This document shows, in pieces, positions 18,435 to 30,101 of a DNA stretch of 64,000 bases. The stretch's first letter is position 1. Every line of letters starts with the position of its first letter. Origin of the DNA: Myxococcales bacterium (GTDB lineage Bacteria; Myxococcota; Myxococcia; Myxococcales; Myxococcaceae); the NCBI GenBank assembly GCA_020846875.1, contig JADLDB010000160.1:107914-171913 (forward strand), given 5' to 3'. The position numbers were made by a program, and so were the translations under genes. Below the pieces are notes generated by a model. The model saw only the letters and a list, made by a program, of their open reading frames with translations, was not told the DNA's origin and did not search any database.

Positions 18435-19130
18435 TCAGCCCTTCATTCGGTAGCCGACCCCGGGCTCGGTGAGGAGGAAGGTGGGGTTTGACGCGTCGTC
18501 CTCAAGCTTGCGCCGGAGCTGCGCCATGTACACCCGCAGGTAGTGGGTGTCGTCGCCGTGCGTCGGCCCCCACACCTCCTTGAGGAGGTAGCGGTGGATC
18601 AGCACCTTGCCCAGGTTCTTCGCCAGGCAGGTCAGCAGGCGGTACTCGATGGGCGTCAGCTTCACCACCTCGCCCGCCTTGGTGACCTCCCGGCGGGCGT
18701 AGTCGATGCGCAGGGAGCCCAGCTCGAACACCGGCTCGGCCTTCGCTTCCCCCTGTGCGTGCCGTAGCGCCACTCGCAGGCGCGCCAGCAGCTCGTTGGT
18801 GCCGAACGGCTTGGTGACGTAGTCGTCAGCGCCGGCGTCGAGCGCGGCGACCTTGTCGTCCTCGCGCCCTCGGGCAGACAGCACCAGGATGGGTACCTTC
18901 GTGAACTCGCGCAGCCGGCGCGTGACCTCGAGCCCGTCGATGTCCGGCAGCCCGAGGTCGAGGAGGACGACCTCCGGGTTGTGGCTGGTGGCCAGCGCGA
19001 TGGCCTCCGTCCCGCTGCCCGCCTCCACGAGGCGGAAGGCGTGGCTCGAGAGCGCCGCGCGCAGGAACCGCCGCATCTGCGGCTCATCCTCCACGAGGAG
19101 GATGACTGGCCCCGAGGCGCTCTCCGTCAT
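18435..19130 (-). CDS. kdpE: Response regulator KdpE
   Basis: OmpR/PhoB-family response regulator, 231 aa, controlling the Kdp K+ uptake operon. Receiver: acidic pocket VEDE (13-16), phosphoacceptor Asp58 (LLDLGLPD), Lys107 (TKPFG). The C-terminal winged helix ends in the typical VRGVGYR-like PGVGYRM. The start at 19130 was chosen because its ATG overlaps the kdpD stop by 4 bp; an upstream in-frame ATG would extend into kdpD with nonsense sequence. It is the last gene of the porin-kdpFABCDE operon. The likely target is the direct repeat at the operon promoter (27637-27656). Confidence 0.93.
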   Translation of the reverse strand: MTESASGPVILLVEDEPQMRRFLRAALSSHAFRLVEAGSGTEAIALATSHNPEVVLLDLGLPDIDGLEVTRRLREFTKVPILVLSARGREDDKVAALDAGADDYVTKPFGTNELLARLRVALRHAQGEAKAEPVFELGSLRIDYARREVTKAGEVVKLTPIEYRLLTCLAKNLGKVLIHRYLLKEVWGPTHGDDTHYLRVYMAQLRRKLEDDASNPTFLLTEPGVGYRMKG

Positions 19131-21802
19131 GTCTCCTCCTCGGGCGGCACTGACGGCGGGATCTCCAGGAGGGGGAGGCTGATGATGAAGCGCGCACCGC
19201 CACCCTCTCGCAGGCGGGCGATGACACGGCCACCGTGAGCCTCCACGATGCCGCGGCACACCGCCAGGCCAAGCCCTGCGCCGCTCGTGCCCCTGGGCGC
19301 GCCGCGGAAGAACTTCTGGAACAGGCGCTCCCCGTCAGCCTCGTTGAAGCCCGGGCCGCGATCCGCGACCTCCAGCTCGACGCTGTCGGGCAGCGCCCGC
19401 GCCGCCACGTCGATGGGCGTGCCCGGGGGCGTGTACTTGAGCGCGTTCTCCAGCAGGTTCAGCAGCACCTGCTCGAACAGGACCGGGTCCACCGGGATCA
19501 GCGGCAGACCGTCGGGCAGGCTGACGTGCACCTCACGACCCGACAGCTGCCTCGTCAGGCGGGAGCGGGCGCTGCCCACCAGCTCCTCCGGCGGAACCCA
19601 CTCGCGCTTCACCGTCAGCGCCCCGGCCTGGAGCCGGGTCATCTCGAGCAGGTTGCGTACCAGACGCTCCAGGCGCTCAGCCTCGTCGCAGATGGTGCCG
19701 AGCAACTGGGCGCGGGTGGACGGGTCGAGCGCCGCGTCGTCCCTCAGCGCCGTGGCCGCGCCGGTCACCACGGCCAGGGGCGTGCGGAGGTCGTGGGAGA
19801 CGCCGGACAAGAGCGAGCTGCGCAGCTCCTCGGTGCGTGCCCGGAGCGCGGCCGCGCGGGCCTCCTCCGCCAGATGGAAGCGCTCCACGCTGACCGCGGC
19901 CTGGCGCGCGAAGGAGTCGAGCAGCGTGCGCTCCTCCACCCTCGGCTGGCCGGCGCCAAGCAACGCGATGACCCCCTGCCGCCTGGCAAGAGGGAAGCAA
20001 TAGGCCTGCGCCGCCGAGAGCGTGTCGGTCCCCTTCCCGGCGGACCGGCCGTGATCGTGCACCCACTGCGCCACCCCCAGGTCTGCCGGCTCCAGCTCCA
20101 CCTGGATGGGCCAGGCGCCCCGGGGCTTCAGCGCGCCGTCGTGAGGCATGAGGACGACGACGCTGGCTGGAGGCGCGATCGCCTCGGCGCAGTACCGCGC
20201 CGTCGTACGCGCCAGGCCGTCGACGGTGTCGGCCTCGGATAGGGCGCGGGTGAAGGCCAGGAGCGTCTGCGTCTGCCGCTCTCGCTGTCGTGCCTCCCGC
20301 TCCTGGGTGCGCAGGCGGCTGGCCAGGGCGCTGATCACCGAGGCGACCCCGAACATCATGAAGAAGGTGAGGAAGAAGCGGGTGTCGGCGACGGCAAACG
20401 TCAACAGCGGCGGCACGAAGAAGAAGTCGTACGCCGCCACCGCCAGCGCCGAGGCCAATAGCGCCGGTCCACGGCCCAGGGTCGCGGCGAGCACCATGAT
20501 CCCCAGCAGGAAGAGCATCTCGAGGTCGGGGGGCCCCAGGAGGTGCTGGAGCACGAGCGCGATGCCCGTCAACGCTCCGATGGTGAGTGCGCTGACGCCG
20601 TAGTCGCTCAGCCGCGCGCTTCGCGCAGGCACCACCGGCTCCACCGGCTGGGCCGGGGTGACTGGATCTCCCGAGATCACCAGGACGTCGATATCAAGGC
20701 TCCCGCGGACGATCGTCGTCAGCAGCGATCCCCGCAGCGCGTCGCGTAGCGGTGAGTGCGTCGGCTTGCCGAGGATGATGCGCGTGATGTTGTGGGTCCG
20801 GGCCCAGTCCAGGATCGCCTCGCCCACCCGGGCGCTCGACAGCCGCACCACCTCTCCACCCAGCGTCGCCACCAGGCGGAGGTGCGACTCGAGGCGGCCG
20901 CGATCGGCCTGGCTCATGGCGGCGACCGGGTTGTCCACCCAGAGCGCGAACCAGGGTGCGCGGAGGCCGGCGGCCATGCGGCGCGCGGCTCGCACCAGGC
21001 GCTCCGAGGCCGGCGCTGGGCCGACACACACGGCGATCCGATCACCTGAGGGCCAGGTCGTCTTGATCTCGTGCTGCTGCCGATACGCGATGACGTCGTC
21101 GTCCACGCGCTCTGCGGTGCGGCGCAGCGCGAGCTCTCGCAGCGCCAGCAGGTTGCCGCGCCGGAAGAAGCTCTCGGTGGCGCGGCGCGCCTGCTCGGGC
21201 AGGTACACCTTCCCCTCGGACATGCGCTTGAGGAGCTCCTCGGGTGGGAGGTCGATCAGCTCGATCTCGTCGGCGCGCTCGAGCAACGAGTCGGGCACCG
21301 TCTCGCGGACCTGGACGTGGGTGATCTGCGCCACCACGTCGTTGAGGCTCTCGACGTGCTGGACGTTCAGCGTGGTGTGTACCTCGATCCCGGCGTCCAG
21401 CAGTTCCAGCACGTCCTGCCAGCGGCGGGTGTGACGCGAGCCGGGCACGTTGGTGTGAGCCAACTCGTCCACCAGGAGGATGGCCGGCTTGCGGGCCAGC
21501 GCGCGCTCGAGATCAAACTCCTCCAGGCGCTTGCCGCGATAGTCCCGCTGCTGCCGAGGCAGCAGCTCGAGGCCTTCCATCAGCCGGGCGGTCTCGCTTC
21601 GTCCATGCGTCTCGACCAGGCCGATCACCACGTCGAGGCCGCTGGCCTTGAGGCGTCGGGCCGACTCCAGCATGGCGAACGTCTTCCCGACGCCGGGAGC
21701 GAAGCCGAAGAAGATCTTCAGCCGGGCGCGCTGGTGCTCCTCGGCCTTGAGCCGCGCCAGCAGCGCATCGGGATCCGGCCGGGTGGGCGCTTCATCGACC
21801 AT
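19127..21802 (-). CDS. kdpD: Sensor histidine kinase KdpD
   Basis: Membrane K+/turgor sensor kinase of 891 aa, the standard length. Order seen: KdpD N-terminal domain with Walker-A-like FGFAPGVGKT (residues 32-41) and the second ATP-binding DELAHTNVPGSRH, a USP-like domain (about 240-370), four closely spaced membrane segments (about 400-500), a GAF-like region, HisKA with phosphoaccepting His670 (GVSHDLRTP), then HATPase_c with N-box LLNLLENALKYTP and G-boxes. It phosphorylates KdpE. It lies 46 bp downstream of kdpC and overlaps kdpE, so kdpDE appear to be in the same transcript as the transporter and would be autoregulated. Confidence 0.94.
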   Translation of the reverse strand: MVDEAPTRPDPDALLARLKAEEHQRARLKIFFGFAPGVGKTFAMLESARRLKASGLDVVIGLVETHGRSETARLMEGLELLPRQQRDYRGKRLEEFDLERALARKPAILLVDELAHTNVPGSRHTRRWQDVLELLDAGIEVHTTLNVQHVESLNDVVAQITHVQVRETVPDSLLERADEIELIDLPPEELLKRMSEGKVYLPEQARRATESFFRRGNLLALRELALRRTAERVDDDVIAYRQQHEIKTTWPSGDRIAVCVGPAPASERLVRAARRMAAGLRAPWFALWVDNPVAAMSQADRGRLESHLRLVATLGGEVVRLSSARVGEAILDWARTHNITRIILGKPTHSPLRDALRGSLLTTIVRGSLDIDVLVISGDPVTPAQPVEPVVPARSARLSDYGVSALTIGALTGIALVLQHLLGPPDLEMLFLLGIMVLAATLGRGPALLASALAVAAYDFFFVPPLLTFAVADTRFFLTFFMMFGVASVISALASRLRTQEREARQRERQTQTLLAFTRALSEADTVDGLARTTARYCAEAIAPPASVVVLMPHDGALKPRGAWPIQVELEPADLGVAQWVHDHGRSAGKGTDTLSAAQAYCFPLARRQGVIALLGAGQPRVEERTLLDSFARQAAVSVERFHLAEEARAAALRARTEELRSSLLSGVSHDLRTPLAVVTGAATALRDDAALDPSTRAQLLGTICDEAERLERLVRNLLEMTRLQAGALTVKREWVPPEELVGSARSRLTRQLSGREVHVSLPDGLPLIPVDPVLFEQVLLNLLENALKYTPPGTPIDVAARALPDSVELEVADRGPGFNEADGERLFQKFFRGAPRGTSGAGLGLAVCRGIVEAHGGRVIARLREGGGARFIISLPLLEIPPSVPPEEET

Positions 21803-21848
21803 GCCGCGTAAGCCTCTCTCAAGTCCTGCGCTCGCACGAGCCCGGCCT

Positions 21849-22385
21849 TCACGGCGGGCCCAGCGCGACGTTCAGCCTCACCACGTTGACGCGCGGCTCA
21901 CCGAAGATGCCCAGCCAGCGCCCTTCGGTGTTCGCGTCCACCAGCCTGTTCACCTCGGCGGCTGATCGACCGCGCGCCTTCGCCACCCGGGCCACCTGGT
22001 ACTTCGCCCCGGCCACGGAGAGGTGAGGATCGAGCCCGCTGCCGCTGGCGGTGACGAGGTCAGCCGGCACCGCGCCGTCCTGGCCCGGGTTCTGGGCCCG
22101 CACCGTCGCCACCCGCTGTCGCACCGCGTCGAGGAAGGCGGGGTTGGTGGGCCCGTGGTTGACGCCGCTGGACGCCTCTGCGTTGTACGGCGGCGTGGTG
22201 CCCGAGGGCCTCCCGTGGAAGTAGCCGGGGTGGGTGAAGAGCTGCCCCACCGCACCGATCGTGCGGGCACTGGCCTTCTCGGGCGCCAGAAACTGCCCAA
22301 GGCCCGTGATCAGCAGCGGGTACACCAGGCCACACAGCACGGTGAAGAAGAGCAGCAAGACCAACCCTGGACGAAACGACTTCAT
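21849..22385 (-). CDS. kdpC: K+-transporting ATPase subunit KdpC
   Basis: Accessory subunit of KdpFABC that raises ATP affinity of KdpB. The 178 aa have one N-terminal membrane anchor (about residues 8-30, [20 protein letters not shown]) and the conserved periplasmic domain with [35 protein letters not shown] and [22 protein letters not shown]. The ATG at 22385 overlaps the kdpB stop by 4 bp. The longer in-frame version from 22433 only adds kdpB-overlapping sequence and is not supported. Slightly short for KdpC (~190 aa) but no motif is missing. Confidence 0.94.
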   Translation of the reverse strand: MKSFRPGLVLLLFFTVLCGLVYPLLITGLGQFLAPEKASARTIGAVGQLFTHPGYFHGRPSGTTPPYNAEASSGVNHGPTNPAFLDAVRQRVATVRAQNPGQDGAVPADLVTASGSGLDPHLSVAGAKYQVARVAKARGRSAAEVNRLVDANTEGRWLGIFGEPRVNVVRLNVALGPP

Positions 22386-24460
22386 GACACCACCCCGAGG
22401 CCAGCGAGGATCAGGTCGATCGCCTTGATGCATGGGAAGGGCAGGAGCACGCCGCCGACGCCGTAGAGGAGGACGTTGCGCGACAGGACCTTGTGCGCCG
22501 GGGCCGGACGGTAGGTGATGCCGCGCAGCGCCAGCGGGATGAGCGCGACGATGATCAGCGCGTTGAAGATGACCGCAGACATCACCGCGCTCTGTGGGGA
22601 GTGCAGCCGCATGACGTCCAAGATCCGCAGCGCTGGGTACGTCGTCGCGAAGGCCGCGGGGATGATGGCGAAGTACTTGGCCACGTCGTTGGCGATGCTG
22701 AAGGTGGTCAGCGCGCCGCGAGTCATCAGCAGTTGCTTGCCGATCTCCACCACGCGGATCAACTTGGTGGGGTTGGAGTCGAGGTCGACCATGTTCCCGG
22801 CTTCTTTCGCCGCCTGGGTGCCGGTGTTCATGGCCACGGCGACGTCGGCCTGGGCGAGCGCGGGGGCGTCGTTGGTGCCGTCGCCGGTCATCGCTACCAG
22901 GTGGCCTCGCTGCTGGTACTCACGGATGCGCGCCAGCTTCTGCGCCGGGGTGGCCTCGGCGAGAAAGTCGTCCACCCCCGCCTCGGCCGCGATGGATGCC
23001 GCGGTGAGCGGGTTGTCGCCGGTGATCATCACCGTCTTGATGCCCATGCGGCGCAGCTCGGCGAACTTCTCCTTGATGCCCCCCTTCACGACGTCCTTGA
23101 GCTGGACCACACCCAGCACCCGGGCGCCGTCGGCCACCACCAGGGGCGTCATGCCCCGGCGTGCCAGCTCCGACACCGCCTGGCTGACGTCCGCGCCCAC
23201 CGCGCCGCCCTGCGCCTCGACGAAGCGGGCCACCGCCTCCGAGGCACCCTTGCGGATCTTCCTCGTGCCCAGGTCCACGCCGCTCATCCGCGTCTGCGCG
23301 GTGAAGGGGACGAAGGTCGCGCCCAGCCCGTGCACTTCGCGACCACGGAGGCCGAACTTCTCCTTGGCCAGGACGACGATGCTCCGGCCCTCGGGAGTCT
23401 CGTCGGCCAGGCTGGCGAGTTGCGCCGCGTCGGCCAGCTCCTTCACGGCTACCCCCTGCGCGGGGATGAGGTCCGTCGCCTGGCGACTGCCCAGGGTGAT
23501 GGTGCCCGTCTTGTCCAGCAACAGCACGTCGACGTCCCCCGACGCCTCTACCGCTCTGCCGCTGGTGGCGATCACGTTGGCCTGCACCATCCGGTCCATC
23601 CCCGCGATGCCGATGGCCGACAGCAGCGCCCCGATGGTGGTGGGGATGAGGCAGACCAGCAGCGCCACCAGGATGGTGAGCGACACCGGCGCGCCCTGTC
23701 CCGCCGACGCGACGGCGTACTCCGAGAAGGGCCTCAGGGTGACGGTAGCCAACAGGAAGACGAGGGTGAGGGCCGCGAGCAGGATGTCGAGGGCGATCTC
23801 ATTGGGCGTCTTCTGCCGCTTCGCGCCCTCCACCATGGCGATCATCCGGTCGAGGAAGGCCTGCCCCGGCTCGGCGGTGACGCGGACGATCAACCAGTCC
23901 GACAAGACGCGCGTACCGCCGGTGACCGCGCTGCGATCTCCGCCCGACTCGCGGATGACGGGGGCGGACTCGCCGGTGATGGCGCTCTCGTCCACCGAGG
24001 CCACGCCGTCGACGACCTCGCCGTCGGCTGGGATGGGGTCACCAGCCTCCACGAGCACCAGGTCTCGCCGCCTGAGCAGCGAGCTCCCCACAAGCTCGCG
24101 CGGCGCGTCCTTCCGTGGCTCGGACAGCCTCTTCGCCTGCACGTCCTTGCGGGCCGCGCGGAGGCTTTCCGCCTGGGCCTTGCCGCGCCCCTCCGCCATC
24201 GCCTCTGCGAAGTTGGCGAACAGCACGGTGAACCAGAGCCACACCGAGACGCCCAGGGCGAAGCCGGCGGAGTCGTCGCTCTGGCCGAGGGCGCGCAGCG
24301 CGAGCACCGTGGTGAACAGGCTGCCGACCTCCACGACGAACATCACCGGGTTCTTCACCATGCGGCGCGGGTCGAGCTTCTTGAAGGCGTCGAGGAGGGC
24401 TGCCTTGACGATCGGCGCCTGGAAGAGAGGCCGAGCCGGAAGTTGAGAGCGGACGGTCAT
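22382..24460 (-). CDS. kdpB: K+-transporting P-type ATPase subunit KdpB
   Basis: Catalytic P-type ATPase (type IA) of the Kdp complex, 692 aa. The phosphorylated Asp is Asp316 in DKTGTITLG. Actuator motif [12 protein letters not shown] is near residues 157-168; nucleotide-binding KGAS follows, then [19 protein letters not shown] and [17 protein letters not shown] for the P-domain hinge. Membrane helices cluster at about 40-90, 220-285 and the C-terminal ~100 residues, as usual. It starts with an ATG that overlaps the kdpA stop. Nothing unusual in length or residues. It couples ATP hydrolysis to K+ passage through KdpA. Confidence 0.95.
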   Translation of the reverse strand: MTVRSQLPARPLFQAPIVKAALLDAFKKLDPRRMVKNPVMFVVEVGSLFTTVLALRALGQSDDSAGFALGVSVWLWFTVLFANFAEAMAEGRGKAQAESLRAARKDVQAKRLSEPRKDAPRELVGSSLLRRRDLVLVEAGDPIPADGEVVDGVASVDESAITGESAPVIRESGGDRSAVTGGTRVLSDWLIVRVTAEPGQAFLDRMIAMVEGAKRQKTPNEIALDILLAALTLVFLLATVTLRPFSEYAVASAGQGAPVSLTILVALLVCLIPTTIGALLSAIGIAGMDRMVQANVIATSGRAVEASGDVDVLLLDKTGTITLGSRQATDLIPAQGVAVKELADAAQLASLADETPEGRSIVVLAKEKFGLRGREVHGLGATFVPFTAQTRMSGVDLGTRKIRKGASEAVARFVEAQGGAVGADVSQAVSELARRGMTPLVVADGARVLGVVQLKDVVKGGIKEKFAELRRMGIKTVMITGDNPLTAASIAAEAGVDDFLAEATPAQKLARIREYQQRGHLVAMTGDGTNDAPALAQADVAVAMNTGTQAAKEAGNMVDLDSNPTKLIRVVEIGKQLLMTRGALTTFSIANDVAKYFAIIPAAFATTYPALRILDVMRLHSPQSAVMSAVIFNALIIVALIPLALRGITYRPAPAHKVLSRNVLLYGVGGVLLPFPCIKAIDLILAGLGVVS

Positions 24461-26184
24461 GGGGTCACTCCAGTCATCTGCAGGTGCTCGACGATGGGCC
24501 CCAGGGCGAGCGCCGGGATGAAGGTGAGCGCCCCCACCAACACGATGGTGCCGACCAGCAGCGCGACGAACAGCGGCGTGTGGGTGGGCAGCGTGCCCGC
24601 GGAGGAGGGCACGCGCCGCTTCCCGGCCAGGCTACCCGCCAGCGCCAGCACCGGAACGATCACCCAGTAGCGGCCGATCAGCATCACCGTGCCGATGGCC
24701 ACCGTGTAGAAGGTGCCGCTCGCGGTGAGCCCGCCGAAAGCCGAGCCGTTGTTGTTCGAGCCCGAGGTGAAGGCGTAGAGCATTTCCGAGAAGCCGTGCG
24801 CGCCCGGGTTGCCCAGGGGCGACGTGCCGGCCTGGGTCGCCGAGGCGAGCGCGGTGCCCAGCAGCACCGAGGCCGCGGGCAGCAGGATCCCCAGCGACGC
24901 CAGCTTCATCTCGCGCGCCTCGATCTTCTTACCCAGGTACTCGGGCGTGCGGCCCACCAGCAGCCCGCTGATGAAGACCGCCACCATCACGTACAGCAAG
25001 ATGCCGTACAAGCCCGAGCCGACGCCGCCGAAGATGATTTCCCCCAGCTGCATGAGCCACAGGGGCATCATCCCGGCCAGCGGGGTGAAGCTGTCATGCA
25101 TCGCGTTGACCGAGCCGTTGGACGCGGCGGTGGTGACGGTGGACCAGATCACCGAGGACACCACGCCGAAGCGCGCCTCCTTGCCCTCGAGGTGTCCCTG
25201 GGACGGGTCCACGCCCAGCGCCTCCAGGGCGGGGACGCCCTTCAGCTCGCTCCACAGGCCCACCAGCGTCACGGGGACGAAGATGGCCAGCATCGCCGCG
25301 TACAGTGCCCAGCCCTGGCGCCTGTCCTTCACCAGGTGGCCGAAGGTGAAACAGAGCGCCGCTCCCAGCAGGACGATCGCCAGCACCTCCAGCGTGTTGG
25401 ACATGGGCGTGGGGTTCTCGAGGGGGTGCGCGGAGTTCACGTTGAAGAAGCCGCCGCCGTTGGTGCCCAGTTGCTTGATCGCCACCTGTGAGGCCACGGG
25501 GCCGACGGCGAGGCTCTGCTGTCCGCCGCCCTCCACCAGCGCGGCGGTGGTCCTGGCCTCCAGCGTCTGCGGCGTGCCCTCGGCGACGAGCACCAGCGCC
25601 CACAGGGTGGCCAGCGGCAGCAGCAGCAGCGTCGAGCGCGTGAGGTCTACCCAGAAGTTGCCGATGCGGGGCCCGGGGGTGCCAGCCGGCGCGCTTCCTT
25701 CGTCGAACGCCGTGGTTCGCGTCAGGCCACGGATGAGCGCCATCAAGACGGCGAGGCCGGTGGCCGCGCTCACGAAGTTCTGCACGGTGAGCGCCGCCAT
25801 CTGGGTGAAGTGGCTCATGGTGGTCTCCCCCCCGTACGCCTGCCAGTTGGTGTTGGTGGCGAAGCTGACCGCGGTGTTCCAGGCGATGCCTGGCTCGACA
25901 CCGCCCAGGCCGCCGGGGTTGAGCGGCAGAGAGGACTGCAGCCGTTGGATCGCGTAGACCAGCAGCCCTCCGAAGAGGTTGAAGAGCAGCACCGCACCGG
26001 CGTACCGGGTCCACTTCATCTCCTCCGCGGGATCCACGCCGGCCACGCGGTACAGCCAGCGCTCGGGGGTGCTCGGCATGGCGGCTGGCCCCAGCGCGCG
26101 CGCGAACAGCGCCCCCAGAGGCACGGCGAGGAGCGTGAGCAGCACGAGGAAGGCGAGCAGCTCGCCGATGGCGTGCGCCGTCAT
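24457..26184 (-). CDS. kdpA: K+-transporting ATPase subunit KdpA
   Basis: Channel-like K+-binding subunit of KdpFABC, 575 aa, about ten membrane helices. The four degenerate selectivity-filter loops are visible as [39 protein letters not shown] and [13 protein letters not shown]. Other family marks: [10 protein letters not shown] at the N-terminus and EGKEARFGV near the middle. The ATG overlaps the kdpF stop by 4 bp and the stop overlaps the kdpB start, so translation is coupled through the structural genes. It would be induced under K+ limitation or osmotic stress by KdpDE. Confidence 0.95.
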   Translation of the reverse strand: MTAHAIGELLAFLVLLTLLAVPLGALFARALGPAAMPSTPERWLYRVAGVDPAEEMKWTRYAGAVLLFNLFGGLLVYAIQRLQSSLPLNPGGLGGVEPGIAWNTAVSFATNTNWQAYGGETTMSHFTQMAALTVQNFVSAATGLAVLMALIRGLTRTTAFDEGSAPAGTPGPRIGNFWVDLTRSTLLLLPLATLWALVLVAEGTPQTLEARTTAALVEGGGQQSLAVGPVASQVAIKQLGTNGGGFFNVNSAHPLENPTPMSNTLEVLAIVLLGAALCFTFGHLVKDRRQGWALYAAMLAIFVPVTLVGLWSELKGVPALEALGVDPSQGHLEGKEARFGVVSSVIWSTVTTAASNGSVNAMHDSFTPLAGMMPLWLMQLGEIIFGGVGSGLYGILLYVMVAVFISGLLVGRTPEYLGKKIEAREMKLASLGILLPAASVLLGTALASATQAGTSPLGNPGAHGFSEMLYAFTSGSNNNGSAFGGLTASGTFYTVAIGTVMLIGRYWVIVPVLALAGSLAGKRRVPSSAGTLPTHTPLFVALLVGTIVLVGALTFIPALALGPIVEHLQMTGVTP

Positions 26185-26273
26185 GACAGACGCTCCGGGA
26201 AGAGCAGCGCGAAGGCGAGGTAGCCGAACAGCCCCAGCGAGAGCGCTCCTCCGAGGATGATGAGTGGATCCAT
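26181..26273 (-). CDS. kdpF: K+-transporting ATPase subunit KdpF (30 aa)
   Basis: Small lipid-like stabilising subunit of the Kdp complex. The frame encodes 30 aa beginning [20 protein letters not shown] and ending in LLFPERLS: one membrane helix with the YLxxALLxPE pattern typical of KdpF. A strong ribosome site AAAGGAG precedes the ATG, and the stop overlaps the kdpA ATG (ATGA). It is too short for most gene callers. Position, size and sequence make the call firm. Confidence 0.92.
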   Translation of the reverse strand: MDPLIILGGALSLGLFGYLAFALLFPERLS

Positions 26274-26284
26274 GGGTGCTCCTT

Positions 26285-26374
26285 TCAGAGGTGATCGCAG
26301 AGGGCCACGAAGCCCCAGGTGAGCAGGAAGAAGCCGAGCAGGCCGGCGAGGAGAAGGGCGTCCATCAGAACCAT
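26285..26374 (-). CDS. 29-aa single-helix membrane peptide of the kdp operon
   Basis: A 29-codon frame ([12 protein letters not shown]... ending FVALCDHL) between the porin gene and kdpF. It is one hydrophobic helix followed by a short C-terminal Cys-Asp-His-Leu tail. Small peptides of this kind upstream of kdpF occur in other Kdp operons as I recall, without an assigned role. GGGAG lies about 8 bases before the ATG at 26374, which overlaps the porin gene by 10 bp. A second ATG at 26365 would overlap the porin stop as TGATG. Either start keeps the helix. The role is unknown; an extra Kdp-complex or regulatory peptide is possible. Confidence 0.65.
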   Translation of the reverse strand: MVLMDALLLAGLLGFFLLTWGFVALCDHL

Positions 26375-27567
26375 GTCGTCGCTCCCACGGTCAGTGAGTC
26401 CTGGCGCGGCTGGCTCATCGAGCCGGCGCGATCGAAGAAGACAGGGCCACCGGACTCGTCGTGGCGAAACTCGAGGCGAATGGAGACACGCTCGTGCGGG
26501 CGGGCGTCCAGCGTCAGGGTCTGCGAGGCCATGAAGCGCTCCGGCCAGAAGATGGGCGCGCCGCCAGCGGGCGTCTGCTCCACGAAGCCGTCGAGGCGCG
26601 CGGCGGCCCACAACCACGAGGCCAACTGGACGCGCCCGTACACCGCGCCGGCAGCCCAGGCAGCCAGGCCGAGCGCGTTGGCCTCGACGCCCGCGTTCAG
26701 GTGCAGAAGGAGGGCAACCCGGGGGGTGACGGTCCAGGTGACGTGCGCGTCCAGGAGGTGCCGCCACGGCCGCCCCTCGGGCGAATCCCCGCTTCGCTCC
26801 ACGCCGCCGAAGTAGAGCAGGCTCAGCGCCAGCTTCGTGGGCACGGCGTAAGTCGCCTGCAGCGAGACGGACTTCTCCTTGTTGTTGTCCACCACGCTGT
26901 TCCACCCGTTGTAGCCGGCCAACGTCACCGTCCAGCGGTCCGAGAGCGGCAACGAAGCGCGTACCCCCGTGTGGTAGAAGGGCAGCCCGAAGAAGAGGTT
27001 GGAGCGCGACCAGTTCCAGTTGTCTTTGATCGCCATCGCCTCGGGGCTGATCGGCGAGAGGAAGATGCCGGCCTCCACCAACAGCCCGCGCCCGACGCCG
27101 AAGGTGTACCCGACGTTCGCCTGTTGGAGGTACTTCCACAGCTCCGGGCCAGTGGCGTTGGCGCCGCTCGCCCCACCGAAGCCGGGCTCGGCCAGGTAGT
27201 AGGTGGACGGCGTGTGGCCCACCTGCAGCGCGACGCGGCCGAAGACGCGCCCATAGTCCCACCGCACGTCCAGCACCGCGTTGGCGATGGTGAAGGTGTT
27301 GTGCCGGTTGTCGAAGCCGCGGAAGTTCGTGAGGTTGTTGCCCGGCTGGTTGAAGTTCCACTGGTAGAAGGCCTCGGCGTAGCCGCTCAGGGTGAACTGG
27401 CCGGCCGCCTCACTGGCGCCCAGCAGCGCGGACGCGCTCTCGCCGGACTGGCGGTCGTGCTCTCTGTGCTCCGTCTCGTCCGGCCCCGGTGCTTCGGGAG
27501 TACCACCGTCCTGGGCGGCGGCGAGCGACGACGCGAGGATGAGGACCGCGGCGACTGTGCGATGCAT
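26365..27567 (-). CDS. Outer-membrane beta-barrel porin-like protein, first gene of kdp operon
   Basis: 400-aa secreted protein: a signal peptide with cleavage after ASSLAAA (about residue 18), an acidic linker, then many alternating amphipathic strands and a C-terminal Phe (GATTWF), as expected for an outer-membrane barrel. It resembles putative porins found with kdp operons in Proteobacteria and Myxococcota. The start at 27567 has a perfect AGGAGG six bases upstream, preferred over ATG 27591. It is the first gene after the predicted kdp promoter, so it should be co-induced under K+ limitation and may admit K+ into the periplasm; the role is inference from position. No specific porin family could be named with certainty. 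Confidence 0.8.
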   Translation of the reverse strand: MHRTVAAVLILASSLAAAQDGGTPEAPGPDETEHREHDRQSGESASALLGASEAAGQFTLSGYAEAFYQWNFNQPGNNLTNFRGFDNRHNTFTIANAVLDVRWDYGRVFGRVALQVGHTPSTYYLAEPGFGGASGANATGPELWKYLQQANVGYTFGVGRGLLVEAGIFLSPISPEAMAIKDNWNWSRSNLFFGLPFYHTGVRASLPLSDRWTVTLAGYNGWNSVVDNNKEKSVSLQATYAVPTKLALSLLYFGGVERSGDSPEGRPWRHLLDAHVTWTVTPRVALLLHLNAGVEANALGLAAWAAGAVYGRVQLASWLWAAARLDGFVEQTPAGGAPIFWPERFMASQTLTLDARPHERVSIRLEFRHDESGGPVFFDRAGSMSQPRQDSLTVGATTWF

Positions 27568-27615
27568 GAGGTGCCTCCTGGCTGGAGGCATTCGTAGGGC
27601 ACGCGACTTCAGTCC

Positions 27616-27656
27616 CGTATCAAATCGCGAGCCACAGGCATCAAGGCGGCATCAAG
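27616..27656 (-). promoter_or_regulatory. Predicted kdp operon promoter with direct-repeat operator
   Basis: Minus strand: -35 TTGATG (27644-27639), 17-bp spacer, -10 GATACG (27621-27616), about 40 bases before the porin ATG. Overlapping the -35 is a perfect 9-bp direct repeat CTTGATGCC at 27656-27648 and 27645-27637, spaced 11 bp (one helical turn), the layout used by OmpR/KdpE-family dimers. KdpE is the obvious candidate ligand, as the regulator is encoded at the operon end. The motif does not need to match the E. coli KdpE site. Confidence 0.55.
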
Positions 27657-27795
27657 ACGCGGCCAGCGGTCCCACCGCGAGACGCCAAGGCGGCTGAATG
27701 ACGGCCCGCCGCCGCAGCACCAAGCCCTGACGAGGGTGCTCGTGCGCCCGTGGATTTTCCGCTAAGGCCCGCGGCCGGAAGCGCCGGAGACAACC

Positions 27796-29078
<1,283 letters not shown>

Positions 29079-29079
<1 letters not shown>

Positions 29080-30101
29080 TGGGCGTCGATCTCACAGCGC
29101 GGCTCCGGGAGAAGCGGCGGTGGCTGGTCACCGGCGCGGCGGGCTTCATCGGCTCGCACCTGGTGGAGGCGCTGCTCGGCGCGGGACAGGACGTGGTGGG
29201 CCTGGACAGCTTCGTCACCGGCTACCGGGCCAACCTGGACGACGCGGTCAAGCGCGCGGGCGCGGGGGCAGGCGATCGCTTCCGCTTCGTGGAAGGGGAC
29301 ATCGCCGACCTCGACACCTGCGGGCGAGCGACGCAGACGTGCGACTTCGTGCTCCACCAGGCGGCGCTGGGCAGCGTGCCCCGGAGCATCAAGGATCCGC
29401 TCGCCAGTCACCGGGCGAACGTGGACGGCTTTCTCCACATGCTGGTGGCCGCGCGCGACGCGAAGGTGAAGCGCTTCGTCTACGCCTCGTCGTCGTCGGT
29501 GTACGGGGATCACCCGGTGCTGCCCAAGGTGGAGGCGCAGACCGGCCGGGTGTTGTCTCCATATGCCGCGACCAAGCACATCAACGAGGTGTACGCGGGC
29601 GTCTTCGAGCGCACCTACGGGCTGCCCACGGTGGGGCTGCGCTACTTCAACGTCTTCGGGCCGCGGCAGGATCCGAACGGCGCCTACGCCGCGGTGATCC
29701 CCCGGTGGCTTGCGGCGCTCGCCCGCGGCGAGGCGTGCGAGATCAACGGCGACGGCCTCACCAGCCGCGACTTCTGCTTCGTGGCCAACGCGGTGCAGGC
29801 CAACCTGCGGGCGGCGCTGGCCGAGGGGCCGGGCGTCACCGACGGCGTGTACAACGTGGCCGTCGGGCACCGGACCAGCCTCAACGAGCTGTACGCGTTG
29901 ATCCGCACCCACGTGGCGAAGGTGAAGCCCCAGGTGAAGGATCTCCCGCCGCGCTACCAACCGGAGCGACCGGGCGACATTCGCGACTCGCAGGCGGACA
30001 TCACGCGGGCGCGCGAGCGGCTGGGCTACCTGCCGACCCACACCGTCGCGCAAGGCCTCGAAGAGACCGTGCGCGCTTACCTGGAAGAGACACGCGTATG
30101 A
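29079..30101 (+). CDS. UDP-N-acetylglucosamine(uronate) C4-epimerase (WbpP/TviC type)
   Basis: Extended SDR epimerase, 340 aa, nearly the same length as WbpP of Pseudomonas (341). N-terminal leader then TGAAGFIGSHL, VVGLDSF, HQAALGSVPRSIKDP (a WbpP/TviC signature), catalytic YASSSSVYGD and YAATK (Tyr-X3-Lys), and GLRYFNVFGPRQDPNGAYAAVIPRW. It interconverts UDP-GlcNAc/UDP-GalNAc or their uronic acids for surface polysaccharide. It is coupled to the dehydrogenase upstream and to another epimerase downstream (4-bp overlap), so the three act in one pathway. Confidence 0.9.

Noticed and set aside
19127..19259. Longer KdpE start at 19259
   Set aside because: The first 43 residues lie inside kdpD and are unlike the receiver domain; ATG 19130 overlaps the kdpD stop.
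22493..24670. 725-aa plus-strand open frame over kdpB
   Set aside because: Antisense shadow of kdpB; no domain or signal seen.
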